This document shows, one piece after another, positions 7,117 to 16,030 of a stretch of DNA of 37,976 bases (position 1 is its first letter; each line of letters opens with the position of its first letter). The translations under genes were made by a program, and so were the position numbers. The notes under the pieces are model-generated. The model saw nothing but the letters and a program-made list of their open reading frames with translations. It made no database searches and had not been told where the DNA came from. Source of the DNA: Candidatus Acetothermia bacterium (GTDB taxonomy: Bacteria > Bipolaricaulota > Bipolaricaulia > RBG-16-55-9 > DRXL01); contig JACOSB010000003.1 of NCBI GenBank assembly GCA_016179105.1, positions 1 through 37,976 of the forward strand, in the 5' to 3' direction.

Positions 7117-9984
7117 ATGAGAGTCACAGCTATGCTGTCGTTGGTGTTGTTCGGTATTTTGCTAGGTTGGAACCCATCTACGCTTGCCCAAGGCGCGCCG
7201 CCGTGGCATTGGAAATTCCTCGACACGCCACACTTCCGAGTGCTCTTCCATCCCGGTGTCGAAAACCTGGCGCAAGAAGCCGCCGTCGCCGCCGAAGATG
7301 CCTATACTCTCTGGAGCAAAGAGTTGAAGACTTCCATTTCCGGCAAGGTCAGCCTCGTCGTGATCGACAACGACGACTCGCCCAACGGCTTTTCCGATAC
7401 GTTTGACCTTACGACGTGGGAGTTTGCCGCGCAGGTCCAGTTCGGTAGTCTCTTTGGCGGCCAGGTTGCATCCAACATGGGTGATACGATCTACCATGAG
7501 TTTTGGCACATGATAGACCTGGGCAAAGTCTCAGGGATCTCTCAATACTTGCGCTTGCTCTTCGGTCGTGTGGTTTTACCGAGCGACACCAAGCCCGGTT
7601 TCGCGTTCGAGGGTTCGGCTGTCTATGCTGAGTTTATGAAGTACGGCTACTCGCGCGCCAACTTCCCCTGGAGCGCAATGTATCTGCGTCAGATGGCACT
7701 CGACAATAATTTCCCGCCGCTCGATCGCCTGGGCGAGCGCTTCTCCACGACCAATTATCCCGGCTTCGGCGTGAGTTGGTACTTGGTCGGCAGTTGGTTC
7801 ATGCGCTATCTCGAAGAGACCTACGGCAAGGGCACGATGGGTAAGATCGACAATGTGCTGGGCAACAGCCTGATCGCGTCTCTCTCTAATATCTTGGGAG
7901 ACCTTCTCGGCGACAATTTCGGAGCCTCTCTCTATCTTTCGCCTGACTTCGGTGCGACGCTCCAGCAAGCGACCGGCGTCCCGGTTAAAAAACTTTACCC
8001 TGACTTTCAGGCTTGGCTCAGAAAACAATTCTCAGAGCAAATCGCTCAAGCCCAAAAAGAGAGCCTGACCACGAGCTGGAAACTCTCGCCATTGACTCAC
8101 TACAACGCACAACCCAGCTGGTCCCCTAAAGGCGACTGGCTTGCCTATGAACACGGAGACTCCTGGCGCACGGCGGGTCTTCGCTTAATAAAACCCACGG
8201 GTGAATCGGACCACGCACTCTTCTCCTCCTCGACCATCTTCGATGAAGCCTACGCGTGGTCGCCCGACGGCACTAAGATCGTTTACTCCGGCTATGATAC
8301 GTACAATTATTTTCTTTCCCAGAACGACCTCTATCTCTATGACCTCAAGACGGGAAGTACGCGTCGGCTCACACACGGGCAGCGCGCCTACAATCCCGTC
8401 TTCACGCCCGACGGCAAGAAAATAATTTTTGGCCGCCAGCGCGTGAAACACGACGCCGACCACAGCCCGGACTTGGCTTCACTCGACCTAGAGACGCACA
8501 AGATCTCCGTCATCAAAGAATTCCCCGAGGACACGTTCGTGGATTACTTCGCGCTCTCGCCGGGCGGAAAGACGCTCGCGCTCTCGATCTGGAAGCGCCC
8601 CGGCTACTCCGATATTTACACGATGCCCGCCGAGGGCGGAGAACTGACGCCCCTCACTCAAGACAAGGCCGAGGACTCGCATCCGAGCTGGTCGCCGGAC
8701 GGGCAGTATATTTTGTTCGACTCGATGCGCGAACCGATCATCAACGTCTACGCGCTCAAGATCACCGACGATACTCTCCATAAAGTGACGAACGTGATCT
8801 CAGCCGCGTACAATCCACAAGTATCCCCCGACGGAAAACAGCTCGCGTTCGTCAGTTACGGCAACCAAGGATTTTCCATCCAATTGATGGACTATGACCC
8901 GAGCCAATGGAAATCCGTGAATCTGACCAAAGAGACGATCCCGGCCTGGGAAGGCTATCCGAAGACAGAGTACAAAGCTTATGACTACTTCCCGTTCGCT
9001 ACCCTCGCGACGCTGCTACCAAAATACTGGGAGCCGGTCGTCTCAACCAATGCGAGTGAATTTTTGTCAAAACTCGTCTTCGAGCAAAAATTAGATAAGT
9101 TCACTGTCTCAGAGATCGGCATCACTACGGGCGCCACGGATGCCCTCTATCAGCGCAACTACACGCTGCGCGCCGGTTGGAACTTGGAGCGAAAAGCACC
9201 CTTCTATGACTTTAATTACTCGACGGAGGGCTTGCTGCCGCCGCTCACGTTCACACTCGATGTTGGCCAAGACCCCGACGGAAACTACCAGAGCTTAGAT
9301 ATCAGTTACCCGTTGCTCGCTCTGAACAATCATAGTCACACGCTCTCGTTCAATCTCACCCAAGCGTACTACGGCAAGACGCTGACTCATACGCTCGCCG
9401 TCACAACGGACTTCTTCTATTTCAAGGGGTTGGACTTGATGGCGAACACGCTGCGCGCGACGCTTGACGCGGACATCACTCACACCATGGGTGATGACAA
9501 AACCCTGCCCAAAGAAGCGGTGCTCAATGTGCGCGACACGATCCGACTCCCGATCATCGACTCGAAAGGCACGCACTCGCTCGCCTTGAGAGCCGTTTAC
9601 GGTTGGAGCGATTCAGAGTCTAACTTCGGGCTCGGCGGCGACCGCGGGCGCTTCATGCTCCGCGGCTTCAAGCGCGGCGCGATGGCCGGAAAACAAATCA
9701 TCAGTGCGACGGCCGAGTACCGCTTCCCTGTCTGGGCGATCGAGCATGGCTTGGGGCTCTGGCCGGTCTTTATCGACAACGTCAATGGAGCTGTTTTTTT
9801 CGATGCTGGCACAGCGAGCGACGAAAAGCTTGACCCATCCCAGATAAAAACGAGCTTCGGTGCTGAGCTGTATATCCAACTTCTTACTGGCTACGGCAGC
9901 TCGACCGTCTTCAGGTTTGGCATCGCCCAGGGCATGGGCGCCGAAAAGCCTGTGCTCTACTTCCGGTTTGGAACCCCGTTCTAA
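7117..9984 (+). CDS. Outer-membrane fusion: zinc peptidase, TolB-type propeller and Omp85-like barrel
   Basis: The start at 7117 is chosen because AGGAGGG lies 8 bases upstream and a clean signal peptide (SLVLFGILLGWNPSTLAQ) begins there; the open frame starts 19 codons earlier. The mature protein (955 aa with signal) has three parts. Residues about 28-330 form a metallopeptidase-like domain with HEFWH at 127-131 and a downstream Glu165 in FEGSAVYAEF, the ligand set of gluzincins (peptidase MA-type). Residues about 330-620 are PD40/TolB propeller repeats (WSPDGTKI, VSPDGKQLAF). The remainder alternates short beta strands and contains GLGGDRGRF and LRGF (848-851), the signature of the Omp85/BamA surface-antigen barrel, and ends in Phe. 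I infer an outer-membrane-anchored protease with a substrate-binding propeller. The next gene starts 26 bases on, so they are probably cotranscribed. Confidence 0.8.
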   Translation: MRVTAMLSLVLFGILLGWNPSTLAQGAPPWHWKFLDTPHFRVLFHPGVENLAQEAAVAAEDAYTLWSKELKTSISGKVSLVVIDNDDSPNGFSDTFDLTTWEFAAQVQFGSLFGGQVASNMGDTIYHEFWHMIDLGKVSGISQYLRLLFGRVVLPSDTKPGFAFEGSAVYAEFMKYGYSRANFPWSAMYLRQMALDNNFPPLDRLGERFSTTNYPGFGVSWYLVGSWFMRYLEETYGKGTMGKIDNVLGNSLIASLSNILGDLLGDNFGASLYLSPDFGATLQQATGVPVKKLYPDFQAWLRKQFSEQIAQAQKESLTTSWKLSPLTHYNAQPSWSPKGDWLAYEHGDSWRTAGLRLIKPTGESDHALFSSSTIFDEAYAWSPDGTKIVYSGYDTYNYFLSQNDLYLYDLKTGSTRRLTHGQRAYNPVFTPDGKKIIFGRQRVKHDADHSPDLASLDLETHKISVIKEFPEDTFVDYFALSPGGKTLALSIWKRPGYSDIYTMPAEGGELTPLTQDKAEDSHPSWSPDGQYILFDSMREPIINVYALKITDDTLHKVTNVISAAYNPQVSPDGKQLAFVSYGNQGFSIQLMDYDPSQWKSVNLTKETIPAWEGYPKTEYKAYDYFPFATLATLLPKYWEPVVSTNASEFLSKLVFEQKLDKFTVSEIGITTGATDALYQRNYTLRAGWNLERKAPFYDFNYSTEGLLPPLTFTLDVGQDPDGNYQSLDISYPLLALNNHSHTLSFNLTQAYYGKTLTHTLAVTTDFFYFKGLDLMANTLRATLDADITHTMGDDKTLPKEAVLNVRDTIRLPIIDSKGTHSLALRAVYGWSDSESNFGLGGDRGRFMLRGFKRGAMAGKQIISATAEYRFPVWAIEHGLGLWPVFIDNVNGAVFFDAGTASDEKLDPSQIKTSFGAELYIQLLTGYGSSTVFRFGIAQGMGAEKPVLYFRFGTPF

Positions 9985-10010
9985 GAGAGAGAAAAAGAGG
10001 GAGGACACAG

Positions 10011-12767
10011 ATGAAGCGTTTACTTGCGTTAATGGCTCTGAGTGCGATGAGCACTCTTGCGTTCGGCCAGCCGGAGCGTTCCTTGTCAGTAGATGCCGGA
10101 GACTATCGCTGGCTTTTGCAATCCCCGATGCGTGCAGAACTCTCATCGATTGCTGAGCGCTATCTCACCGAGCGCTACGGCGATCAATTGAACAAACCCG
10201 GCGAAGATCGAGATAGAAAGCCCGATCCCGATTTTGCGCATCGCGTGAAGGCACTCTCGCAGATCGTCAACGACCGCGGTCAAGATGAAGACAATCCGAA
10301 TCTCACTGGCCAAGAGGAGACCACGATTGCCATCTATGGCGATACGATCGTCGTCGGTTGGAACGATGCCAAGGGCTTCGGAGCCGGCGCGAACAGCGTG
10401 ACGGGCTATGCCTTCTCGCACGATGGCGGCAAGACCTGGACAGACGCCGGGGAACTGGAACCGCCGCCGGGGCACTTCTCACTCGGCGACCCGGCTCTCG
10501 CCGTCGATCGCCACGGGAGTTTTTATTTCGCGAGCATCAGTTTCTACCCCGACGGAGTCGGTTATATCGGCGTGGCCAAGTCGACCGACGGCGGCGAGAC
10601 GTTTAGTCAGTACACCGATGCCAGCCCCGGCGTCGACCCCAACAATTTCCAAGACAAAGAGTTTATCACTGTTGACAACAGCGGGGGGCTTTGCGACGGT
10701 ACCGTCTACGCCAGTTGGACCGAGTTCCTCGCAACCGGGGGAAATCGCATCTTGGTGACAAGCTCGCACGACGGCGGTCGGACGTTTTCACAGCCCATTC
10801 AGATTTCACCGTCGGGTGTCCAAGGCTCCTTCCCACGCGTAGGCCCGAACGGCGAGCTCTATGTCATCTGGCGCGAGGGTAACACACCGGGCATCCGTGT
10901 CTCGAAATCCACGGATTGCGGACGCAGTTTCGGCGCTGACGGTGTAAAGAACTCTCTTGTCGAAAAGACTGTTTCCTACGCGACGTTCTCCCCCGAATGC
11001 GGGCGCATCACTCTGAACGGCAACATCCGCGCGAGCACATCGCCGGCTGTGTCGATCGATCAGCGTAATGGCACGATTTACGTGACCTATCCTAGCAATC
11101 CCCCTGGACCCGATCAGTCCGATGTCTTCTTAGTCAAATCCGAGGACGGCGGCAAGACCTGGAGCAATCCCGTGCGCGTGAACGACGACCACAGCAACTC
11201 CGATCAATTTTTCCCCACCGTCGCGGTCGCCGGCGATGGCACGGTCGGCGTCGCTTTTTATGACCGTCGCAACGACCCGGCCAATATCAAAATGGACGTC
11301 TACCTTGCGATCTCGACCGACGGCGGAAAAACCTTTGCTCCCAACAAGCGCTTGACCGAAGTCTCGTTCAGTCCGGCCGAGCCGCTTTCGCTCTTCCGCG
11401 GCTGCTACATGGGCGACTACATCTATATGGACGCCGACGACGAGAACTTTTACACAACTTGGGGCGATGGTCGCAACGAGGGTCGCACTTGGAAACTGCG
11501 TGCGGCGATGGGGTATCCTCGTAACGGAGCCGCTGTCGCTTCTGTGGGTAAGCTGGTCTTCGCTGTCGGCGGCACCGATACGTTCGCGACCGAGACCAGC
11601 GACACGAACCGTAACGAGATGTATGACTCTGTCAGCGATCATTGGATCACGCGCGCCTCTGCGCCGACCGCGCGTTCGGGAGCGATGGCTGTCTCCAACG
11701 GTAATTTCGTCTATGTGCTGGGCGGCAGTTCGACGGACCGTGGCGAGGTATTGGACACGGTCGAGCGTTACAATGTTTTCTTGGATAGCTGGGAGACGCT
11801 GCCCCCGATGCCGACGGCCCGCACGAGCTTCGGCGTCGCCGTCGTGAACAACGTGATTTATGCGATCGGCGGCACGGACTGCTTCTCTTCGTTCAACTGC
11901 GGCAATGCGCTCGACAAGGTCGAAGCTTACGACATTCGCAAAGGCAAGTGGACGACCAAAGCAGCGCTGCCGACGCCGCGCACGGAAGTGCAAGGGACGG
12001 CGGTTCTGAACGGAAAGATCTATGTCGCGGGTGGGTACAACAGATTGAGAGGCCGCATGTTGAGGACCGTCGAAGTCTATGACCCGGCCACTGACTCGTG
12101 GGATTCTGTCGCGGACCTGCCGAGCCCGCGCGCCTCAGCCGCCGCCATAGCCTGCGGGAAGAATCTCCTGGTTTACGGTGGATACACGGCTCAGTTTGAT
12201 TTCCGCCGTAACGCTGCTATTCTGGACCTAGAAGCCAATAAATGGAAGCCAGCTCCTTCGATGAAATTGGCACGAGCTGAATTCCAGGGGGTGTCCGTCG
12301 GCAACACCATCTATGCCATCGGCGGCATGGATATAGCGAATGCCTTCCAGCGCAACGGTGACATTGAAGCCTTCGACTGCGGCAATACGCCGGTCGGTTA
12401 CGCCCGTCCCGATATGGACATCTTCTTTTCCAAAGACAAAGTGCATCCGGCAAACACTAAAGACACGCTACCCAAAGACGCACACGCTCACGATGTTCTG
12501 AAGATCGAGAACGTAGGCTATAGCGCGGCGGGCGAGTTTGTGATCGAAGGTCAGGGCCTTAGTGCAGTGACTGTTGACATTTGGAGTCTCTCGGGTCAGT
12601 TTGTGTTCTCTAGCTCCGTAATAAACAGCAAGGTCGTTAAGTTCAACGGACTTGGCTCTAACGGGCAACAACTGGCCAACGGTGTCTACTTGTACGCCGT
12701 CAGCGCTCATGGCATGGATGGAGGATTCGCTCGTACCAAGCTCCAGAAATTTATCTTGCGTCGCTGA
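10011..12767 (+). CDS. Exported BNR/sialidase-like and Kelch propeller protein with FlgD-like sorting tail
   Basis: The 918-aa product starts with a signal peptide (LLALMALSAMSTLAFGQ). A ribosome binding site AGGGAGGA precedes the ATG by about 6 bases. The first half has six Asp-box (BNR) repeats such as SHDGGKTW, STDGGETF and SEDGGKTW, forming a sialidase-type propeller. I saw no clear sialidase catalytic set, so enzymatic activity is unproven. The second half has Kelch repeats (MPTARTSFGVAVVNNVIYAI, VYDPATDSWD). The last 70 residues, with SGQFVF, LANGVYLYAV and KFILRR, resemble FlgD Ig-like or type IX secretion C-terminal domains that mark surface or secreted proteins. It follows the barrel gene by 26 bases, and its stop overlaps the region where proC begins, so the three may form one transcript. 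Confidence 0.78.
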   Translation: MKRLLALMALSAMSTLAFGQPERSLSVDAGDYRWLLQSPMRAELSSIAERYLTERYGDQLNKPGEDRDRKPDPDFAHRVKALSQIVNDRGQDEDNPNLTGQEETTIAIYGDTIVVGWNDAKGFGAGANSVTGYAFSHDGGKTWTDAGELEPPPGHFSLGDPALAVDRHGSFYFASISFYPDGVGYIGVAKSTDGGETFSQYTDASPGVDPNNFQDKEFITVDNSGGLCDGTVYASWTEFLATGGNRILVTSSHDGGRTFSQPIQISPSGVQGSFPRVGPNGELYVIWREGNTPGIRVSKSTDCGRSFGADGVKNSLVEKTVSYATFSPECGRITLNGNIRASTSPAVSIDQRNGTIYVTYPSNPPGPDQSDVFLVKSEDGGKTWSNPVRVNDDHSNSDQFFPTVAVAGDGTVGVAFYDRRNDPANIKMDVYLAISTDGGKTFAPNKRLTEVSFSPAEPLSLFRGCYMGDYIYMDADDENFYTTWGDGRNEGRTWKLRAAMGYPRNGAAVASVGKLVFAVGGTDTFATETSDTNRNEMYDSVSDHWITRASAPTARSGAMAVSNGNFVYVLGGSSTDRGEVLDTVERYNVFLDSWETLPPMPTARTSFGVAVVNNVIYAIGGTDCFSSFNCGNALDKVEAYDIRKGKWTTKAALPTPRTEVQGTAVLNGKIYVAGGYNRLRGRMLRTVEVYDPATDSWDSVADLPSPRASAAAIACGKNLLVYGGYTAQFDFRRNAAILDLEANKWKPAPSMKLARAEFQGVSVGNTIYAIGGMDIANAFQRNGDIEAFDCGNTPVGYARPDMDIFFSKDKVHPANTKDTLPKDAHAHDVLKIENVGYSAAGEFVIEGQGLSAVTVDIWSLSGQFVFSSSVINSKVVKFNGLGSNGQQLANGVYLYAVSAHGMDGGFARTKLQKFILRR

Positions 12768-12784
12768 TGCTTAAGGAAACGAAG

Positions 12785-13600
12785 ATGTTGCGAGACAAAA
12801 AAGTCGCGGTCATCGGCGTGGGCAAGATCGGTGGGACGCTGGTCAGTGGGCTCTTGCGCAACAACGTCGTCAGGAAAGAGAATCTCGCCGGCAGCACCGC
12901 GCACGCCGAGAGCAATGATGAGGTCGCGAAGCGACTCGGCGTCAAGATGTTGCGAGACAACGCGACGCTGGTCAAAGGGCGGGATATTATTATCTTGGCG
13001 GTCAAGCCTCAGACGATCCAGAAAGTTTTGGGTGAGATTAAAGGCTCTCTGAATGAAGATCAGTTGGTGATTACGTTGGCTGCTGCCCGCACGACGCAGT
13101 TCATCGAGGAGAACTTGGGGAAGAAAATACCCGTGGTGCGGGCGATGCCCAACACACCGTGTTTAGTGAACGCTGGGATGACCGTACTCTGTCCCGGAAA
13201 ATTTGCTAAACCCAAACACGTCGAGATGTCGCGTAGTATCTTCGAGCCCGTCGGGCTTGTGGATGTCATCGACAACGAAGAATTGATGGACGGCGTGACG
13301 GCACTCTCCGGGAGTGGACCAGCGTACGCATACATCATCATCGAAGCCCTCGCCGAGGGCGGTGTGAAAGTCGGGTTACCCCGAAGCCTGGCGACAAAGC
13401 TCGCGGCGCAGACGCTCTTGGGTGCTGCCAAGATGGTGATGGAAACAGGAGAGCACCCGGCCAAACTGAAAGATGAAGTGACGACGCCCGCCGGGACGAC
13501 GATCGACGGGATCATGGCGCTCGAAGACGGTGGGATTCGCGTCACGTTGATTAAAACCGTGGACAGAGCGACGGAGAAATCGAAAGAGCTATCGAAATAG
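12785..13600 (+). CDS. proC: Pyrroline-5-carboxylate reductase
   Basis: ProC reduces 1-pyrroline-5-carboxylate to L-proline with NAD(P)H, the last step of proline synthesis in the cytoplasm. The N-terminal Rossmann motif reads VAVIGVGKIG, AVKP follows, and the C-terminal signature includes ALSGSGPAYAY, DEVTTPAGTT and GIMALEDGGIR. The 271-aa length is usual for the family. I prefer ATG 12785 because TAAGGA lies about 7 bases upstream. An in-frame ATG at 12767 overlaps the previous stop (TGATG) but has no ribosome binding site. Placement directly behind a gene for a large exported protein suggests cotranscription or translational coupling. A functional link to peptide uptake is only a guess. 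Confidence 0.95.
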   Translation: MLRDKKVAVIGVGKIGGTLVSGLLRNNVVRKENLAGSTAHAESNDEVAKRLGVKMLRDNATLVKGRDIIILAVKPQTIQKVLGEIKGSLNEDQLVITLAAARTTQFIEENLGKKIPVVRAMPNTPCLVNAGMTVLCPGKFAKPKHVEMSRSIFEPVGLVDVIDNEELMDGVTALSGSGPAYAYIIIEALAEGGVKVGLPRSLATKLAAQTLLGAAKMVMETGEHPAKLKDEVTTPAGTTIDGIMALEDGGIRVTLIKTVDRATEKSKELSK

Positions 13601-13606
13601 TTTTTG

Positions 13607-13630
13607 GGAACCGCCAAGGACGCCAAGAAG
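13607..13630. repeat. Intergenic CCGCCAAG-type repeat, copy 1
   Basis: The sequence gaaccgccaaggacgccaag matches a direct-repeat family built on the unit CGCCAAGA. Related copies lie at 22913-22943 and, inverted, at 24975-25003. It follows the proC stop by six bases. Confidence 0.65.
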
Positions 13631-13663
13631 CTTTTTGTTTAGAGATGGATTTGCAACTAGACC

Positions 13664-14467
13664 CTACGTTGTTTTCAAGCGGTTGCAAAACTCTTCGTGG
13701 TCAATCAGTTTTTTAATGCTCGGCCTCGTTCCACAGACAGGACACTCTGAAGATTTTTTGAGTTGAATCTCCTCGAAGCGCAGAGTGAGCGCATCTACCA
13801 AGAGCAGTTTTCCCACCAGCGTCGGCTGGAGCCCCAGCAAAAATTTTAGTGTCTCGTTCGCTTGCAGTGTGCCGATCAGCCCCGTCACCGTGCCCAAAAC
13901 CCCAGCCTCGGCACAAGTTGGAACTGTGCCCGGTGTTGGGGGTGCCGGGAAGAGGCAGCGATAGCACGGCCCTCCCGGCGCAAAGACCGTCACGTGCCCC
14001 TCAAAGCGCAAGACGCTCCCAAACACATTCGGCTTCTTCAGAATCACACAGGCATCGTTCACCAAATAGCGCGTCGGGAAGTTGTCCGAGCCATCCACAA
14101 TAAGATCATAGTTTTTCAAAATCTCCAGCGCATTCGCTGAACTCAGTTTTTCAGAGTGTGCGATGAGTTTCACTTCGGGGTTGAGCGCAGTCAGTTTTTT
14201 AATCGCCGACTCCACTTTCCGTTGCCCTACGTCACCACTGTCATGCAAAATTTGTCGTTGGAGATTAGAAAGCTCGACGTGCTCGTGGTCGATCAGTCCG
14301 AGCGTGCCCACGCCCGCCGCTGCGAGATAGAGCGCGACCGGCGATCCCAGTCCGCCTATCCCCACAATCAAGACTTTGGAATCTAGGAGCTTCTTCTGTC
14401 CTTGCCCCCCGATTTCTCTGAGAAGAATCTGACGCGAGTAGCGCTCGATCTGTTCTGGCTTTAGCAT
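13664..14467 (-). CDS. moeB: ThiF/MoeB-family adenylyltransferase (E1-like)
   Basis: This 267-aa enzyme activates the C-terminal Gly-Gly of a ubiquitin-like sulfur carrier (MoaD or ThiS) by adenylation, for molybdopterin or thiamine synthesis. Visible features are the N-terminal RYSRQ, the nucleotide loop GIGGLG at residues 36-41, SNLQRQ, DGSDNF, and two zinc pairs (CYRC and CPVC). A Cys in VPTCAEAG sits where family members often carry the reactive Cys. There is no rhodanese domain, so it is the short form. MoeB and ThiF cannot be separated by sequence motifs, and no carrier-protein gene is adjacent. A divergent promoter region is shared with the EamA gene. Confidence 0.85.
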   Translation of the reverse strand: MLKPEQIERYSRQILLREIGGQGQKKLLDSKVLIVGIGGLGSPVALYLAAAGVGTLGLIDHEHVELSNLQRQILHDSGDVGQRKVESAIKKLTALNPEVKLIAHSEKLSSANALEILKNYDLIVDGSDNFPTRYLVNDACVILKKPNVFGSVLRFEGHVTVFAPGGPCYRCLFPAPPTPGTVPTCAEAGVLGTVTGLIGTLQANETLKFLLGLQPTLVGKLLLVDALTLRFEEIQLKKSSECPVCGTRPSIKKLIDHEEFCNRLKTT

Positions 14468-14484
14468 CGATAATTCACCAAACT

Positions 14485-14513
14485 ATCTTAGCTGGCGCCG
14501 AGTGAACGCACAA
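14485..14513 (-). promoter_or_regulatory. Promoter for the MoeB/ThiF gene
   Basis: On the minus strand TTGTGC (14513-14508) and TAAGAT (14490-14485) are 17 bases apart. The start would fall near 14478, only about 11 nt before the ATG at 14467. Confidence 0.4.
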
Positions 14514-14516
14514 TCT

Positions 14517-14545
14517 TTGCGAACCCTAAAAACTTTCATTAGAAT
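14517..14545 (+). promoter_or_regulatory. Promoter for the EamA transporter gene
   Basis: TTGCGA (14517-14522) and TAGAAT (14540-14545) are 17 bases apart. The predicted start near 14552 gives a leader of about 9 nt with no ribosome binding site. The -35 region interleaves with the divergent promoter of the MoeB/ThiF gene. Confidence 0.45.
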
Positions 14546-14560
14546 CTCGTCCACTATCTT

Positions 14561-15439
14561 ATGCACTTAGGAGCGCAGCTAGCTTTATTACTCACAGCCG
14601 CGATTTGGGGCTGGACGTTCGTGCTCGTTAAAGAGAGCGTCCAAGAAGTGACGCCGTTTCTTTTTCTCTTCGCTCGATTCACGCTGGCTACGGTCGTTCT
14701 CGTTCTGATTTTTCGGAAGTCGCTCATCGAGAACTGGAACTGGAAAATGCTCCGGCGCGGCAGCCTTCTGGGTGCAGCCCTTGCCGCCGGGTATCTCTTC
14801 CAGACGTGGGGATTAAAATACACGACGGCGACCAAGAGTGGATTCATCACGGGGATCTCGGTGGTGCTCGTCCCCTTGATGGGAGTTTTTTTCAAAGAGC
14901 GCATCGGACTCGGCGCATGGATCGGCACACTGCTCTCGTTCGTCGGACTTTCCCTGATTCTGATCGGCCAGGGATTTTCTCTGAATGAGCTAGCCTCCCA
15001 ACTCAACACGGGTGATTTGCTGACGCTCTTCTGCGCGCTCTCCTTCGCCGCGCATATTTTGTTGGTCGGACACTTTGTCGATGCCGACAGCTATCGCACC
15101 TTGCTCATCATCCAGATTGCCGCAGCGGCTGTCTTGAGTTTGGGAGGGACCCTCACGTTCGAGAACCTTCATTTCAACTTTAGCCCGACTGTCTGGAATG
15201 CAATTGCTATCACCGGACTCTTCGCGACGGCTCTCGCGTTCTGGGCGCAGAACAAGTTTCAGCCGCTCTCCACACCCACCCGTACGGCGATCATCTTCTC
15301 GACCGAGCCCGTCTTCGCGGGATTATTTGGATTCTCGCTCCTCGGCGAACGGCTGAGTATGGAACAGCTCCTTGGCGCAGGGCTCATTCTGCTTGGCATC
15401 GTGCTCTCTCAACTGCCGAGCCAAGCCCGACGAGTGTAG
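14561..15439 (+). CDS. DMT-superfamily EamA transporter
   Basis: The 292-aa inner-membrane protein has about ten hydrophobic helices arranged as two EamA repeats. The first begins LLLTAAIWGWTFVLVKESV and the second around FCALSFAAHILLVG. The late segment TAIIFSTEPVFAGLFGF followed by ERLS is typical of the second repeat. Members export amino acids, nucleotides or other metabolites. The substrate cannot be inferred here. No ribosome binding site precedes the ATG, consistent with the near-leaderless promoter at 14517-14545. The gene is monocistronic: a 590-base gap follows. Confidence 0.88.
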   Translation: MHLGAQLALLLTAAIWGWTFVLVKESVQEVTPFLFLFARFTLATVVLVLIFRKSLIENWNWKMLRRGSLLGAALAAGYLFQTWGLKYTTATKSGFITGISVVLVPLMGVFFKERIGLGAWIGTLLSFVGLSLILIGQGFSLNELASQLNTGDLLTLFCALSFAAHILLVGHFVDADSYRTLLIIQIAAAAVLSLGGTLTFENLHFNFSPTVWNAIAITGLFATALAFWAQNKFQPLSTPTRTAIIFSTEPVFAGLFGFSLLGERLSMEQLLGAGLILLGIVLSQLPSQARRV

Positions 15440-15565
15440 GAGTGAATCTTGTATTCGCTCTCAGAGATTTGGAAGAGCGCCCCTATGACGTTGAGCCTTG
15501 ATAGATACTCTAACCAGGGAGTGATTTCTCTTCTCGATTCAGCTAAGATATTTCTGAGTCACGCG

Positions 15566-15710
15566 GGTGAGGAAGAGGAAGAGCTTGGCCTGGGTTTCGA
15601 ACATCGTCACTCCCACCACAGGGGAAAAATCCCACAGAGGATATGGGCAAAACCCTGTGTGTCAGAGAGTTTCCTCACCTTGGAGGTATTCATTCGACCA
15701 AGCTCTTCCT
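15566..15710. ncRNA. Possible structured RNA in a 590-base gap (unidentified)
   Basis: Between the EamA gene and 16031 no convincing protein gene is visible. This stretch holds a perfect 13-bp inverted repeat (15576-15588 with 15698-15710) and, between its arms, a 7-bp stem (15617-15623 with 15653-15659). Together they give a rod with a large internal bubble, reminiscent of 6S RNA. A perfect 9-bp match (15566-15574 with 15671-15679) crosses the outer stem and would need a pseudoknot or an alternative fold. I recognise none of the conserved cores of RNase P RNA, tmRNA or SRP RNA. Strand and ends are unknown. A -10-like TAAGAT at 15544-15549 would allow a + transcript from about 15557, but its -35 is poor. 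Confidence 0.3.
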
Positions 15711-15968
15711 CCCTACAAGGAGGTCCGTTCAGAAAATTAAACTTTCTCACGCCCACTCCTACTCCTGCGTTATGAAAAAGTTGGGTTTCCCCGCTTTCCC
15801 TAACGTTGACTCTGGTCGAATTGTCCCATTAACGCAAGGACATCCGTCCCGTGTGAGAGTAACGTTGATCACCTTTCAGCATCTGTTCAACATCATTCAA
15901 TCGTACTTCTAAGTGCAGTACCGATCTCTTAAATCTTCGAATGGCTCTAGCATCATACGGCCATACAC

Positions 15969-15997
15969 TTGAATTATTCTCGAAGAATCCCTAAGAT
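15969..15997 (+). promoter_or_regulatory. Promoter for the cupredoxin-like gene
   Basis: TTGAAT (15969-15974) and TAAGAT (15992-15997) are 17 bases apart, with a predicted start near 16004 and a 27-nt leader containing GAGGTG at 16016-16021. Confidence 0.45.
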
Positions 15998-16030
15998 TTA
16001 GTTGACATCTTTAATGAGGTGAATCATAAA

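Noticed and set aside
15517..15618. tRNA-like ends: GGGAGTG pairs perfectly with CACTCCC, followed by A-CCA
   Set aside because: No 7-nt anticodon loop on a 5-bp stem and no proper T arm could be drawn, and a 7-bp match over 100 bases is common by chance.
15449..15912. Two overlapping open frames (108 and 89 codons) in the gap after the EamA gene
   Set aside because: They have no ribosome binding site and no recognisable pattern, and they run across the inverted repeats of the RNA candidate. The composition is unlike neighbouring proteins.
16002..16007. Perfect TTGACA box before the cupredoxin-like gene
   Set aside because: At 17-19 bases spacing the -10 would overlap or follow the ATG at 16031. 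The TTGAAT/TAAGAT pair just upstream fits the ribosome binding site better.
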